A stretch of DNA of 64,000 nucleotides, taken from NCBI GenBank assembly GCA_902516465.1, contig CABXZD010000004.1, positions 22,489 to 86,488 of the forward strand, given 5' to 3'. The notes below the pieces were generated by a model. That model was given only the letters and a program-made list of their open reading frames with translations. It was not told the origin of the DNA and searched no databases. Made by a program: the position numbers and the translations under genes. Shown here in pieces: positions 17,793 to 27,004 of the stretch (position 1 is the first letter of the stretch; the number at the start of each line of letters is the position of its first letter). The DNA is from an uncultured Pelagibacteraceae bacterium (GTDB lineage Bacteria; Pseudomonadota; Alphaproteobacteria; Pelagibacterales; Pelagibacteraceae).

Positions 17793-18977
17793 ATGCAAAA
17801 ATTTAAGTCAGTTGAGGAATTAGTTAACCAACTGAAACCAGAAAAACCTGTCTATTGTATAAGAAAGAATTCTATTCTTTCTGCTTCAAAGTTCTTTCAA
17901 AATAAATTTCCAGGAAAAATACTATATGCTGTAAAAACTAATCCCCATCCTGAAGTTATCAAAACTTTGATAAAAAGTAGAATTAATCAATTTGATGTTG
18001 CGTCTATCGAAGAAATCAAAACAGTGAGGCAATTTGATAATACTGCAAAATGTTCTTTTATGCATACAGTCAAAAGCAGAGAAAGTATTAAAGAAGCATA
18101 TTTTAATTTTGGAATAAAAACTTTCGCTTTAGATACTAAAGATGAATTAATAAAAATTATAGAGACAACGGAAAATGCTAAAGATTTAGAATTATTCATT
18201 AGAGTTGCTGTTTCCAATGAACATGCTGAAATAGATTTATCAAAAAAATTCGGTGCTTTGAATTCTGAGGCTTCAGGACTGTTAAGACTTGCAAAACTTC
18301 ACGCAAAAAAAATAGGCTTAAGTTTTCATGTTGGTTCCCAATGTATGCATCCAATTTCATATTCTAAAGGAATTAATGAAATGGGAAATATAATCAAAAA
18401 AACTAAAATAATTCCAGATTACATTAATATCGGTGGAGGCTTCCCAACAATTTATCCTGATCTTGTGCCTCTATCTTTAGAAAGTTATATGGAGGAAATT
18501 AAAAAAAGTTTAGAAAAATTAAATTTAAAGAATATCCCTCAAATAATTTGTGAACCTGGAAGAGCTTTAGTTGCAGAAAGTGGATCAACAATTGTGAGAG
18601 TTAATTTAAGAAAAAAACAAAAACTTTATATTAATGATGGTACTTATGGCACACTCTTTGATGCTGGAACACCAAATATAGTTTTTCCATCAAAATTGAT
18701 AAAAGAATCTTCAAGCAAGATTATTTCCAAAAAAATGACTGCATTTGATTTTTATGGACCAACATGCGACAGTATGGATTATATGAAAGGTCCTTTCCTA
18801 CTTCCGAATAATATTAAAGAAAATGATTACATTGAACTTGGTCAACTAGGATCATATGGTTTAACTTTTAGAACTCAATTTAATGGCTATTACTCTGATG
18901 AGATTTATGAGGTTGAAGATAAACCAATAATGTCTATGTATGATAAGAACTCAGACAAAGCTACTCTAGTTGCTTAA
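17793..18977 (+). CDS. Alanine-racemase-fold PLP decarboxylase (ornithine decarboxylase-like)
   Basis: A 394-residue fold type III PLP enzyme. Lys48 in YAVKTNPHPEV is the expected Schiff-base lysine. The sequence also has the glycine-rich phosphate-binding GGGFPTIY, EPGRALVAESG, and the FYGPTCDSMD motif with Cys325 that is typical of ornithine/lysine decarboxylases. It would make putrescine (or cadaverine) in the cytoplasm. A strong ribosome-binding site, AGGGGG (17779-17784), lies eight bases before the ATG. The 120-base upstream gap is AT-rich with no structure I recognise. Its stop overlaps the next start by one base. An arginine or lysine substrate is not excluded. Confidence 0.85.
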   Translation: MQKFKSVEELVNQLKPEKPVYCIRKNSILSASKFFQNKFPGKILYAVKTNPHPEVIKTLIKSRINQFDVASIEEIKTVRQFDNTAKCSFMHTVKSRESIKEAYFNFGIKTFALDTKDELIKIIETTENAKDLELFIRVAVSNEHAEIDLSKKFGALNSEASGLLRLAKLHAKKIGLSFHVGSQCMHPISYSKGINEMGNIIKKTKIIPDYINIGGGFPTIYPDLVPLSLESYMEEIKKSLEKLNLKNIPQIICEPGRALVAESGSTIVRVNLRKKQKLYINDGTYGTLFDAGTPNIVFPSKLIKESSSKIISKKMTAFDFYGPTCDSMDYMKGPFLLPNNIKENDYIELGQLGSYGLTFRTQFNGYYSDEIYEVEDKPIMSMYDKNSDKATLVA

Positions 18978-20017
18978 TGTCGGAAAATAAAAATCTTGGT
19001 CACAACAGTAAAAAAGATTTCTTAAAAAAACCTGTAGAACATATTGATATTACATCTTTCGACTCTAGAAAAATCATCTCTTCCATGGAAAAAATGTCTT
19101 TTGTTTCAAGAGAAACGGCAAATGCAGCCAATATCTATAATGAAATGTTGAAAGACAAAGAATGTACAATTTTTTTAACATTAGCAGGATCTACTTCAGC
19201 GGCAGGGTGTATGCATATTTACAGAGATATGGTCAAATACAACATGGTAGATGCAATTGTTGCAACTGGAGCATCTATAATAGATATGGATTTTTTTGAA
19301 GCGCTTGGATTTAAACATTATCAAGGCTCACAATATCAAAATGATAATGAGCTCAGAAAAAATTACATAGACAGGATTTATGACACTTATATCGATGAGG
19401 AAGAGCTTCAATTGTGTGATAAAACAATCGGAGAGATAGCTGATAAACTTGAACCAAAAACTTATACATCTAGAGAGTTTATTAGAGAAATTGGTAAATA
19501 TTTAAAGTCAAATGCCAAAAAAAAGGGATCTTTGATTGAGACAGCATATGACAATGATGTTCCAATTTTCTGTCCAGCATTTACCGATTCGAGTGCAGGT
19601 TTTGGATTGGTAATGCACCAGGAGAGAAATCCAAAAAATCATATAACTATGGACTCAATAAGGGAATTTAGAGAATTAACAGAAATAAAAATTAAATCTA
19701 AAGGTTCAGGTTTATTTATGATTGGCGGTGGTGTTCCTAAAAATTTTATACAAGATACAGTAATTTGTGCTGAGCTTTTAGGAAAAGAAGTAGATATGCA
19801 CAAATATGCTATTCAAATAACAGTTGCTGACTCGAGAGACGGCGCATGTAGTAGCTCAACACTAAAAGAGGCAAGCTCATGGGGCAAGGTTAATACAACC
19901 AAAGAACAAATGGTATTTGCTGAAGCTACTAGTGTTCTTCCATTAATTGCAAGCGATGCTTATCATACTGGAGAATGGAAAAATAGAGAAAGAAAAAACT
20001 TCTCCAAAATCTTTTGA
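18977..20017 (+). CDS. Deoxyhypusine synthase-like protein (possible homospermidine or related polyamine synthase)
   Basis: A 346-residue protein of the deoxyhypusine synthase family. It has the TLAGSTSAAG and IVATGASIID nucleotide-binding segments, MIGGGVPKNFIQD, and ASSWGKV with Lys304 at the position of the catalytic lysine of eukaryotic deoxyhypusine synthase. Bacteria lack the eIF5A substrate. Characterised bacterial homologues transfer an aminobutyl group between small polyamines, for example to make sym-homospermidine. The operon, with a putrescine-forming decarboxylase upstream and agmatine-processing enzymes downstream, supports a polyamine product here. The exact acceptor is unknown. 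Confidence 0.82.
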   Translation: MSENKNLGHNSKKDFLKKPVEHIDITSFDSRKIISSMEKMSFVSRETANAANIYNEMLKDKECTIFLTLAGSTSAAGCMHIYRDMVKYNMVDAIVATGASIIDMDFFEALGFKHYQGSQYQNDNELRKNYIDRIYDTYIDEEELQLCDKTIGEIADKLEPKTYTSREFIREIGKYLKSNAKKKGSLIETAYDNDVPIFCPAFTDSSAGFGLVMHQERNPKNHITMDSIREFRELTEIKIKSKGSGLFMIGGGVPKNFIQDTVICAELLGKEVDMHKYAIQITVADSRDGACSSSTLKEASSWGKVNTTKEQMVFAEATSVLPLIASDAYHTGEWKNRERKNFSKIF

Positions 20018-20020
20018 TTA

Positions 20021-20902
20021 ATGATCAAAAAAATTAAAATTGGAATCATTCAAAGTAAAATCAAGAGTAATAATAAAGAAAATTTGGTTTCAGCAATTAA
20101 AAATATAAAAAAAGCTGCATCAAAAAAAGCAAAAATAATTTGTTTGCCAGAGCTATTTTTATCAAATTATTTTTGTCAAACAGAAAACCACTCAAATTTT
20201 AGACTAGCTGAAAAGATACCTGGAAAAACAACAAAAATATTTTGTGATTTAGCAAAAGAATTAAAAATAGTTTTAATTATTTCTTTATTTGAAAAAAAAA
20301 CACATGGTTTTTACCACAATACGAGTGTTGTGATAAATGATATAGGTAAAATATTATCAAAATATAGAAAAATGCATATTCCTGATGACCCTGGGTATTA
20401 TGAAAAATTTTATTTTACTCCTGGGGATTTAGGATTCAAATCTATCAAAACAAAGTTTGGTAAAATTGGACCTTTAATATGTTGGGATCAGTGGTTTCCT
20501 GAAGCTGCGAGACTAACAGCACTGAAGGGCGCACAAATAATTTTTTATCCTACAGCTATTGGATGGCATCCAAAAGAAAAAAGGAAGTTTGGGAAATCTC
20601 AATTAGATTCATGGATTACTATGCAAAAATCTCATGCTATCGCGAATGGGACCTATGTGGTTGCTATAAACAGAGTAGGAACTGAAAAGAAGGGTAAAAA
20701 GAAAATAGAATTCTGGGGAAATTCTATGATAATTGACCCCAACGGCCAAATAATTGGAAAACTAAGTAATAATAAAGAGCAAATTTTAATTCGGGAAGTT
20801 GATTACAAAAAAATAGATAAAGTTAGACAACATTGGCCTTTTTTACGTGATCGAAGAATTGATTTTTATAAAGGTATATTAAAGAATCCTGAAGATGAGT
20901 GA
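20021..20902 (+). CDS. aguB: N-carbamoylputrescine amidase
   Basis: A 293-residue nitrilase-superfamily enzyme with the complete Glu-Lys-Cys triad: Glu44 in LPELFLSNYF, Lys117 in YRKMHIPDDPGYYEKFYFTPG, and Cys154 in LICWDQWFPEAAR. The DDPGYYEKFYFTPGD and CWDQWFPE segments are characteristic of the AguB subgroup, which splits N-carbamoylputrescine to putrescine, CO2 and ammonia. It follows the deoxyhypusine-synthase-like gene after 3 bases and overlaps aguA by 8 bases. Confidence 0.92.
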   Translation: MIKKIKIGIIQSKIKSNNKENLVSAIKNIKKAASKKAKIICLPELFLSNYFCQTENHSNFRLAEKIPGKTTKIFCDLAKELKIVLIISLFEKKTHGFYHNTSVVINDIGKILSKYRKMHIPDDPGYYEKFYFTPGDLGFKSIKTKFGKIGPLICWDQWFPEAARLTALKGAQIIFYPTAIGWHPKEKRKFGKSQLDSWITMQKSHAIANGTYVVAINRVGTEKKGKKKIEFWGNSMIIDPNGQIIGKLSNNKEQILIREVDYKKIDKVRQHWPFLRDRRIDFYKGILKNPEDE

Positions 20903-21947
20903 AAAACTTAGTGGATTTAGAATGCCTGGAGAATGGGAGTCTCAAAAATCTGTCTGGATTGCGTGGCCATATAATAAAAACGATTGGCCTGGTTTATATA
21001 AATTTATTCCTGAAGTAATTTTAGAAATTATTTATAAAATATCAAAACATCAAAAGGTTAATTTGATTATTAACACTAAAATCAAAAGTATCAAAAAAAT
21101 TCTCAAATCAAATAAAATTGAGAATATTAGCTTCCATAAGATAAAAACCGATAGAATATGGTTGAGAGACTCAGGTCCAATTTTCTTAACTAATAAAAAG
21201 TATAAAAAAAAAATTATATTAAACTTTGTATTTAGTGGGTGGGCAAAATACAAAAATTACAAAAATGATAATAAAATTAATGATAAGTTAAGTAAAATTA
21301 TCAAATTAAAAAAAATTAATCCAATTATAAAAAAAAACGGGAAATTAAGAAAAGTTATAATGGAAGGTGGAGCTTTCGATGTGAATGGTGCCGGAACAAT
21401 TTTATTAACAGAGGAATGTTTATTAAGCAAAATTCAAGAGAGAAATAAAAAGTTTAATAAGAAAGACTACGAGGGAATATTTAGAAAATATTTAAATATA
21501 AAAAATTTTATATGGCTAAAAAAGGGAATTGTTGGTGATGATACGCATGGTCACGTTGATGATATTTCCAGATTTGTTTCAAGGAATACAATTATGACTG
21601 CCATTGAAAATAACAAAAGTGACAAAAATTACAAAAACCTTAGTAAAAATTTCAAAATATTAAAGAAATTTAGAGATGAAAGGGGTAAAAAATTTAAAAT
21701 CATTAAAGTACCTATGCCCTCACCCATATTTATAGATAATACAAGAGTTCCTGCTAGTTATATGAACTTTTACATTTGTAATAAAAAAGTGTTACTCCCT
21801 ATTTTTAAGGTTAAAGAGGATAATATTGCAATCAAAATTTTTAAAAATTATTTTAAAAATAGAAAAGTTGAAACAGTTGACTGCAGTAAATTAATATGGG
21901 GTTTTGGTGCAATACATTGCATGACACAACAAGAGCCTAACATTTAG
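20895..21947 (+). CDS. aguA: Agmatine deiminase
   Basis: A 350-residue enzyme of the peptidyl-arginine deiminase fold. It shows the N-terminal RMPGEWESQKSVWIAWPY, EGGAFDVNGAGTILLTEECLL, the catalytic GDDTHGHVDDISRFV and the C-terminal GFGAIHCMTQQEP with nucleophile Cys342. It converts agmatine to N-carbamoylputrescine, the substrate of the gene just upstream. The middle is strongly lysine-rich, as elsewhere in this genome. The last codons form half of a perfect hairpin shared with the convergent yhhQ gene. Confidence 0.93.
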   Translation: MSEKLSGFRMPGEWESQKSVWIAWPYNKNDWPGLYKFIPEVILEIIYKISKHQKVNLIINTKIKSIKKILKSNKIENISFHKIKTDRIWLRDSGPIFLTNKKYKKKIILNFVFSGWAKYKNYKNDNKINDKLSKIIKLKKINPIIKKNGKLRKVIMEGGAFDVNGAGTILLTEECLLSKIQERNKKFNKKDYEGIFRKYLNIKNFIWLKKGIVGDDTHGHVDDISRFVSRNTIMTAIENNKSDKNYKNLSKNFKILKKFRDERGKKFKIIKVPMPSPIFIDNTRVPASYMNFYICNKKVLLPIFKVKEDNIAIKIFKNYFKNRKVETVDCSKLIWGFGAIHCMTQQEPNI

Positions 21948-21954
21948 TTAGGCT
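21934..21954. terminator. Bidirectional terminator hairpin between aguA and yhhQ
   Basis: AGCCTAAC (21934-21941) and GTTAGGCT (21947-21954) form a perfect 8-bp stem with a 5-base loop. The hairpin contains the stop codons of both convergent genes (TAG at 21945-21947 on the plus strand; TAA at 21950-21948 on the minus strand). A T-rich stretch follows on the plus strand (21957-21960), and CTTGTTGT follows on the minus strand. It is likely to end both transcripts. Confidence 0.65.
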
Positions 21955-22496
21955 GCTTTTAAAGTACCTAACAATAATCTAAAAGGTATCAACATTACTA
22001 AGGCAACAAAAATTTTAACTGCCAAGTCACCTAGAGATAATGTTAGCCATGGTATTCCTGTTCCATAAAAAGATATGAAAAAAAACAAGAAAGTATCAAC
22101 CGTAGATCCAATCAAAGAAGATGTTAGAGGAGCGACAAACCACTTTTTTTGTCTTAATTGATGAAATATTTGAACATCTAAAAGCTGAGCAATTATAAAT
22201 GCAGTTCCTGAACCAATAGCAATTCTAACAGATATAAAATCTGCAAAATTTGTAGAAAATACTAATGTAAATAAAATTCCTATCAAGAAACCAATGTAAA
22301 CAATTTTTCTAGCAATCAATTTTCCAAAAGATCTGTTAGCTAAATCGGTTATTAAAAATGCAATCGGGTAGCTAAAAGCTCCGTATGTTAATATTTCTTC
22401 CAGTCCATAATATTTAATAGGAAATTGAACCAAATAATTAGAGGCTAGTACAACTAGCCCCATTAAAAATGAAAGTGTCAAAAATGCTTTATTCAT
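21948..22496 (-). CDS. yhhQ: Queuosine precursor transporter (YhhQ/DUF165 family)
   Basis: A 182-residue membrane protein with about six helices and the family features TYGAFSYPIAFLITDLANRSFGK and SSLIGSTVDTFLFFFISF. YhhQ imports the queuosine precursors preQ0/preQ1 for tRNA wobble modification in the bacteria studied. Its ATG overlaps the rpmB stop by one base (TGATG), so it is translated from the rpmB transcript. There is no room for a preQ1 riboswitch. Confidence 0.88.
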   Translation of the reverse strand: MNKAFLTLSFLMGLVVLASNYLVQFPIKYYGLEEILTYGAFSYPIAFLITDLANRSFGKLIARKIVYIGFLIGILFTLVFSTNFADFISVRIAIGSGTAFIIAQLLDVQIFHQLRQKKWFVAPLTSSLIGSTVDTFLFFFISFYGTGIPWLTLSLGDLAVKIFVALVMLIPFRLLLGTLKAA

Positions 22497-22810
22497 CAGA
22501 CAGTTTTAGATTGAACTGTTTTTTTTTGAAATGGAGATTTGATAATTATGTTTTTTTTTAGTTTCCTTAGCCTTGGAGATAAATTTTTACTCTTTACAGT
22601 TTTTAAAAATTCGTCAAAACTCCCTTTTTTGTCTACCGATCTTACGCCAGCATTACTAACTGTTAATTTTAAACTTCTTTTTAAAAGTTCACTCGTAAAT
22701 TTAACTTTTTTTAAATTAGGCAAAAATCTTCTTTTTGTCTTATTGTTAGCATGGCTAACGTTATGGCCTTTCATTGGATTTTTTCCAGTAAGTTCACATT
22801 TTTTTGGCAT
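22496..22810 (-). CDS. rpmB: 50S ribosomal protein L28
   Basis: A 104-residue protein with the L28 N-terminus ([29 protein letters not shown]), which fixes the ATG at 22810 as the start. As in many alphaproteobacteria it is longer than the E. coli protein (78 residues) because of a C-terminal extension. A good promoter ends about eleven bases before the ATG, implying a very short leader. yhhQ is coupled downstream. Confidence 0.96.
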   Translation of the reverse strand: MPKKCELTGKNPMKGHNVSHANNKTKRRFLPNLKKVKFTSELLKRSLKLTVSNAGVRSVDKKGSFDEFLKTVKSKNLSPRLRKLKKNIIIKSPFQKKTVQSKTV

Positions 22811-22821
22811 AATGTATCGTC

Positions 22822-22850
22822 TATATAATGTTAGATAATGATCCCGTCAA
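22822..22850 (-). promoter_or_regulatory. Sigma-70-type promoter of rpmB-yhhQ
   Basis: On the minus strand TTGACG (22850-22845) is followed by a 17-base spacer and TATATA (22827-22822). The predicted transcription start is near 22815, about five bases before the rpmB ATG, so the mRNA would be almost leaderless. This is read by eye and has no experimental support. Confidence 0.6.
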
Positions 22851-22869
22851 GTTTATAAGATTTCAATAA

Positions 22870-23913
22870 CTATTTTTGACCTATTATTTCTGTGAAATTT
22901 TTGACACCATCGATTGTTAACAATTCTTTAAGCTCTTTTTTTATCATATTGACTATATTAGGACCTCTAAAAACCATTCCTGTATAAAGTTGAACATAAT
23001 TTGCACCAGCTAAAAATTTTTCATGTACACTTTTTCCTGAGTCTACTCCACCACAACCAATTATTTTTATTCTTCCATTTAGAATTTTATAGAACTTATT
23101 TATTAGTGTTGTAGATTTTTGTTTAATTGGTTTTCCTGATAAACCACCTTTTTGATGCCGTAAAATATTACTTAAATCTTCTCTAGAAGAGTCTGATGTA
23201 TTTGAAATTATTACTGCTTCAATATTATTACTTAAAAGAACTTCTGTAATTTTTTTAATTTCTTGGTCATCTATATCTGGTGATACTTTTACTGCTATTG
23301 GAATTTTAGAGCTTACATTTTTTTTCTCTTTGTCGATACTCTCAAGCAAATTGTTAAGTTTTGTTTGATCATGAAAACTTCTCAAGTCCTCTGTGTTTGG
23401 AGAAGAAATATTTATAGTAATATAATCAGCTACATCCTGAAAACACTTAAAACAATATAAATAGTCCTCAAGTCTATTAATTGAATCTTTGTTTGGCCCT
23501 ATATTAATTCCAAGTAAACCGATTTGTTTATTGGATTTAATTCTATCTAAAATATTCTTAGAACCTAGATTATTAAATCCAAGTCTATTTATTAAAGCTT
23601 TATCTTCAACCAATCTAAATACTCTTGGTTTAGGATTTCCATACTGTTTAAGAGGAGTAATAGTGCCAACTTCGACAAAACCAAAACCTAATTTAAATAA
23701 AGAATTATATACTTCAGCATTTTTATCAAAACCTGCAGCCATACCAATTGGATTTTCTAAATTTTTATTGAATAATTTTGTTTGAAATAAAGGATTGTTT
23801 TTATCCTCTTCCAAAAAATTAGGAACTAAATTAAATTTCAAAGACTTGATAGCTAAGTTATGGGCGGTCTCGGGATCTAGCTTGAAAATTAATGATCTTA
23901 GATTTGAAAACAT
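22870..23913 (-). CDS. pyrD: Dihydroorotate dehydrogenase (quinone), class 2
   Basis: A 347-residue enzyme that oxidises dihydroorotate to orotate in pyrimidine synthesis and passes electrons to quinone. The N-terminal membrane-associating helix region (LIFKLDPETAHNLAIKSL), NPIGMAAGFDKNAE, the catalytic-serine loop NISSPNTEDLR and the C-terminal GANYVQLYTGMVFRGP define class 2. The start overlaps the lysyl-tRNA synthetase stop by one base, making a two-gene operon. Confidence 0.95.
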   Translation of the reverse strand: MFSNLRSLIFKLDPETAHNLAIKSLKFNLVPNFLEEDKNNPLFQTKLFNKNLENPIGMAAGFDKNAEVYNSLFKLGFGFVEVGTITPLKQYGNPKPRVFRLVEDKALINRLGFNNLGSKNILDRIKSNKQIGLLGINIGPNKDSINRLEDYLYCFKCFQDVADYITINISSPNTEDLRSFHDQTKLNNLLESIDKEKKNVSSKIPIAVKVSPDIDDQEIKKITEVLLSNNIEAVIISNTSDSSREDLSNILRHQKGGLSGKPIKQKSTTLINKFYKILNGRIKIIGCGGVDSGKSVHEKFLAGANYVQLYTGMVFRGPNIVNMIKKELKELLTIDGVKNFTEIIGQK

Positions 23914-25475
23914 TATTTAATTTTATTTAATATAAGATCTTTTGTTTCTTTAACACCAAAAAAACTTATAAAAAAACCCATTCGAGGACCATTTTCATTG
24001 CCGAATACAACCTCATAAATCAATTTAAACCAATCTCTAAGGTTATCTGAATACCCATTTTTTTTTCCTGTAGAATAAATTAAAGTTTGAATATCTTCTG
24101 GTGTCATTTGATCACTACATTTATCTAAAGTTTTTATTAGGGCCATTAATGCTAATTTCTCTGTTCTATTTGGTTTTTTATATTTCTTTTGTAATTTAAT
24201 TACATCATTAAAATATTTTATCGCATATCCAACCAGTTTATCAAATATAGGATGATCTTTTTCTGAGATATCGGTTTTGTATTTTTTAACAAATTTCCAC
24301 AGAAGACTTTTATCACTTGCATTACTTGTCTCCACTAGATTGAGTAACATAGAGAATGACATAATTGTATTTTCTTTTGGTACTTTAGTATTGTGAACAT
24401 GCCAAACAGGATTCATTAATAACTGCAATTCATTTTGAGTTTTTGCTTTTTCAATAAAATCTAAATACTCATCTACTGTTTTTGGAACTATTTCTTTATA
24501 GAGTTTTTTTGCTCTTTTAGGGTTTTGGTACATGTAAAGCGATAGACTTTCTGGAGACGCATAATCAAGCCACTGATCAATTGTGATACCGTTACCCTTA
24601 GATTTTGAAATTTTTTCACCCTTCTCATCTAAAAATAATTCGTAAGCAAAACCAGATGGATTTTGTTTACCAATTAATTTGATAATTTTTGATGATAAAA
24701 TTGCACTTTCAATTAAATCTTTTCCATACATTTCAAAGTCAATATCTAATGCATACCATCTCATAGCCCAATCTACTTTCCATTGTAATTTGCAATTTCC
24801 ATCTAAAATGCTTTTTTCTAATTCATTATCACCATTATCAAATATAATTTTAAAATTCTTTTTATCTATTTTTTTAACAGGAATTTCCAAAACATGGCCT
24901 GTTTCAGGACAAATTGGTAAAAATGGACTGTAAGTTTTCTGTCTCTCTTTGCCTAGCGTCGGTAGAATTATATTCATTATACCGTCATAGTTTTCTAAAA
25001 TAATTTTAAGTGCTGAATTAAAAAAACCTGACTTATACAAAGATGTTGAGCTCTTAAAACTGTATTTAAAGTTAAAGCTATCTAAAAAATTTTTAAGCAT
25101 CTCATTATTATGTTCTCCAAAACTTTTGAATTTACCAAATGGATCTGGAACTTGTGTGAGAGGTTTGTGTAAGTTTTTTTTTAATAATTCTTTTTGTGGA
25201 ATGTTCTCAGGAACTTTTCTTAAACCATCCATATCGTCTGAAAAAGTTATAATTTCTGTTGGTAAATCTGATAATTGACTTAAGGCATTTACCATCATTG
25301 ATGTCCTGGCAACCTCTCCAAAAGTGCCTATATGAGGAAGACCGCTTGGTCCATATCCAGTTTGCAGTATTATTTTGCCTTTTTTTTCAATTAATGATTT
25401 TCTTTCACGAAGCATTTTTTTGGCCTCAACAAAAGGCCAAGAACTTGTTTTGTCTAAATTTTCTTTTTTAATCAT
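23913..25475 (-). CDS. lysK: Lysyl-tRNA synthetase, class I
   Basis: A 520-residue class I synthetase with the HIGH-like SGLPHIGTFGE (about 45-55) and the KMSKS-like KISKSKGNG motif. This is the archaeal-type LysRS, unrelated to the class II LysS of most bacteria, and alphaproteobacteria commonly carry it. It charges tRNA-Lys with lysine. It is divergent from trkH across 87 bases and overlaps pyrD by one base. Confidence 0.95.
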   Translation of the reverse strand: MIKKENLDKTSSWPFVEAKKMLRERKSLIEKKGKIILQTGYGPSGLPHIGTFGEVARTSMMVNALSQLSDLPTEIITFSDDMDGLRKVPENIPQKELLKKNLHKPLTQVPDPFGKFKSFGEHNNEMLKNFLDSFNFKYSFKSSTSLYKSGFFNSALKIILENYDGIMNIILPTLGKERQKTYSPFLPICPETGHVLEIPVKKIDKKNFKIIFDNGDNELEKSILDGNCKLQWKVDWAMRWYALDIDFEMYGKDLIESAILSSKIIKLIGKQNPSGFAYELFLDEKGEKISKSKGNGITIDQWLDYASPESLSLYMYQNPKRAKKLYKEIVPKTVDEYLDFIEKAKTQNELQLLMNPVWHVHNTKVPKENTIMSFSMLLNLVETSNASDKSLLWKFVKKYKTDISEKDHPIFDKLVGYAIKYFNDVIKLQKKYKKPNRTEKLALMALIKTLDKCSDQMTPEDIQTLIYSTGKKNGYSDNLRDWFKLIYEVVFGNENGPRMGFFISFFGVKETKDLILNKIK

Positions 25476-25562
25476 AAATAATTCAAAAAAAATCTAAATT
25501 TACGAATTAATTAATTCTTATAGAGTTGAAATTTATTTACCATAAAATAATGTTCTTTCAAA

Positions 25563-27002
25563 ATGTCTAATTATAAAACTGTTTTTTTTACACTAGGAAT
25601 TCTACAGATAATTCTTGGTATCTTTATGTTGATTCCAATAATTATACAATTTTTTTACAATGAAATTGACTCTTCTTTTTTTGGTGCATCAATTGTCACA
25701 ATAATATTTGGAACATTATTTTTCCTATCAAATTTAGACCATGATAAAAAATTAAATTTACAACAAGCATTTTTATTAACCTCTTTATCTTGGTTGAGTA
25801 TAGCAATTTTTGGGTCACTCCCTTTTATTTTTTCAAATATTGAGTTTTCTTTCACAAATGCTTTTTTTGAAAGTATGTCTGGGATTACAACGACTGGTTC
25901 TACAATTATTTCAAACTTGGAAAATATGCCTAAAGGAATTCTATTTTGGAGAGCTATACTTCAATGGCTTGGAGGAATAGGAATAATTATTATGGCAATT
26001 ACTTTAATGCCAATTATGAATGTTGGAGGAATGCAATTATTTAAAATTTCAAATAGCGACTCATCTGAAAAAATTCTTCCAAAATCCAAAGAAATTGCTC
26101 TTAGATTAGTTTATATTTATTCAGGACTGACAATATTGTGTGCCTTTTCTTATAAAATACTTGGAATGAACTTCTTTGATAGCATAACTCATTCAATGAC
26201 AACAATTGCAACAGGAGGATTTTCAAACTATAATGAGTCTATAGGATTTTTTAACAGTATCTCAATTGAAATTTCAGCGATGGTTTTTATAATTTTGGGA
26301 AGTTTACCTTTCATAGTATATATAAAATTTTTAAGCGGAAATAAAAAAATTTTTTTTTCAGATACTCAAATTAAAACATTCTTAAAAATCATATTTTTTA
26401 GTATCGTTATTTTATCAATTTATCTTATCTTAAATAGCTCAACTGAAACTAACTTAAGAGGTATTTTTTTTAATGTTATATCAATTCTAACTGGGACTGG
26501 TTATGTAAACGCACAATTTGATAGTTGGGGTGGATTTCCTCTAATTTTATTTCTTGGATTAATGTTTATAGGAGGATGTGCTGGATCCACTACATGTGGT
26601 ATAAAAATTTTTAGAATTCAAATTCTTTATTCTTTTGTTGTAAACCAACTTAAAAAAATTATTTATCCAAAAGGAATTTTTATTTTAAAATATAACCAAA
26701 ATGCTGTTGATAATAAATTTGTCGCCTCAATAATTTCATTTATTTATATGTATTTTGTAATATTTTTTGTCATTACGGCATTGCTATCATTAAGTGGTCT
26801 TGATTTTATTACTGCGATATCCGGAGCAGCTACATCAATCTCTAATGTCGGGCCGGGATTAGGGTCTGTTATTGGGCCAAATGGAAACTTTTCAACATTA
26901 CCTGATATTTCAAAATGGATATTAACCTTGGGAATGATTTTGGGAAGGCTTGAATTATTTGCTATATTAGTTTTATTCTTACCTTCGTTCTGGCGGAACT
27001 AA
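25563..27002 (+). CDS. trkH: TrkH-family potassium uptake channel subunit
   Basis: A 479-residue membrane protein with four pore-loop repeats typical of TrkH/KtrB. Filter-like segments are seen at GITTTGST, IATGGFSNYN, LTGTGYVNAQF and ISNVGPGLGS. It would import potassium together with a TrkA regulatory subunit, which is not encoded in this window. The AmpG-like permease gene starts two bases after its stop. Confidence 0.93.
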   Translation: MSNYKTVFFTLGILQIILGIFMLIPIIIQFFYNEIDSSFFGASIVTIIFGTLFFLSNLDHDKKLNLQQAFLLTSLSWLSIAIFGSLPFIFSNIEFSFTNAFFESMSGITTTGSTIISNLENMPKGILFWRAILQWLGGIGIIIMAITLMPIMNVGGMQLFKISNSDSSEKILPKSKEIALRLVYIYSGLTILCAFSYKILGMNFFDSITHSMTTIATGGFSNYNESIGFFNSISIEISAMVFIILGSLPFIVYIKFLSGNKKIFFSDTQIKTFLKIIFFSIVILSIYLILNSSTETNLRGIFFNVISILTGTGYVNAQFDSWGGFPLILFLGLMFIGGCAGSTTCGIKIFRIQILYSFVVNQLKKIIYPKGIFILKYNQNAVDNKFVASIISFIYMYFVIFFVITALLSLSGLDFITAISGAATSISNVGPGLGSVIGPNGNFSTLPDISKWILTLGMILGRLELFAILVLFLPSFWRN

Positions 27003-27004
27003 AA

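Noticed and set aside
22494-22498. A preQ1 riboswitch controlling yhhQ.
   Set aside because: yhhQ overlaps the rpmB stop codon, so there is no leader to hold one.
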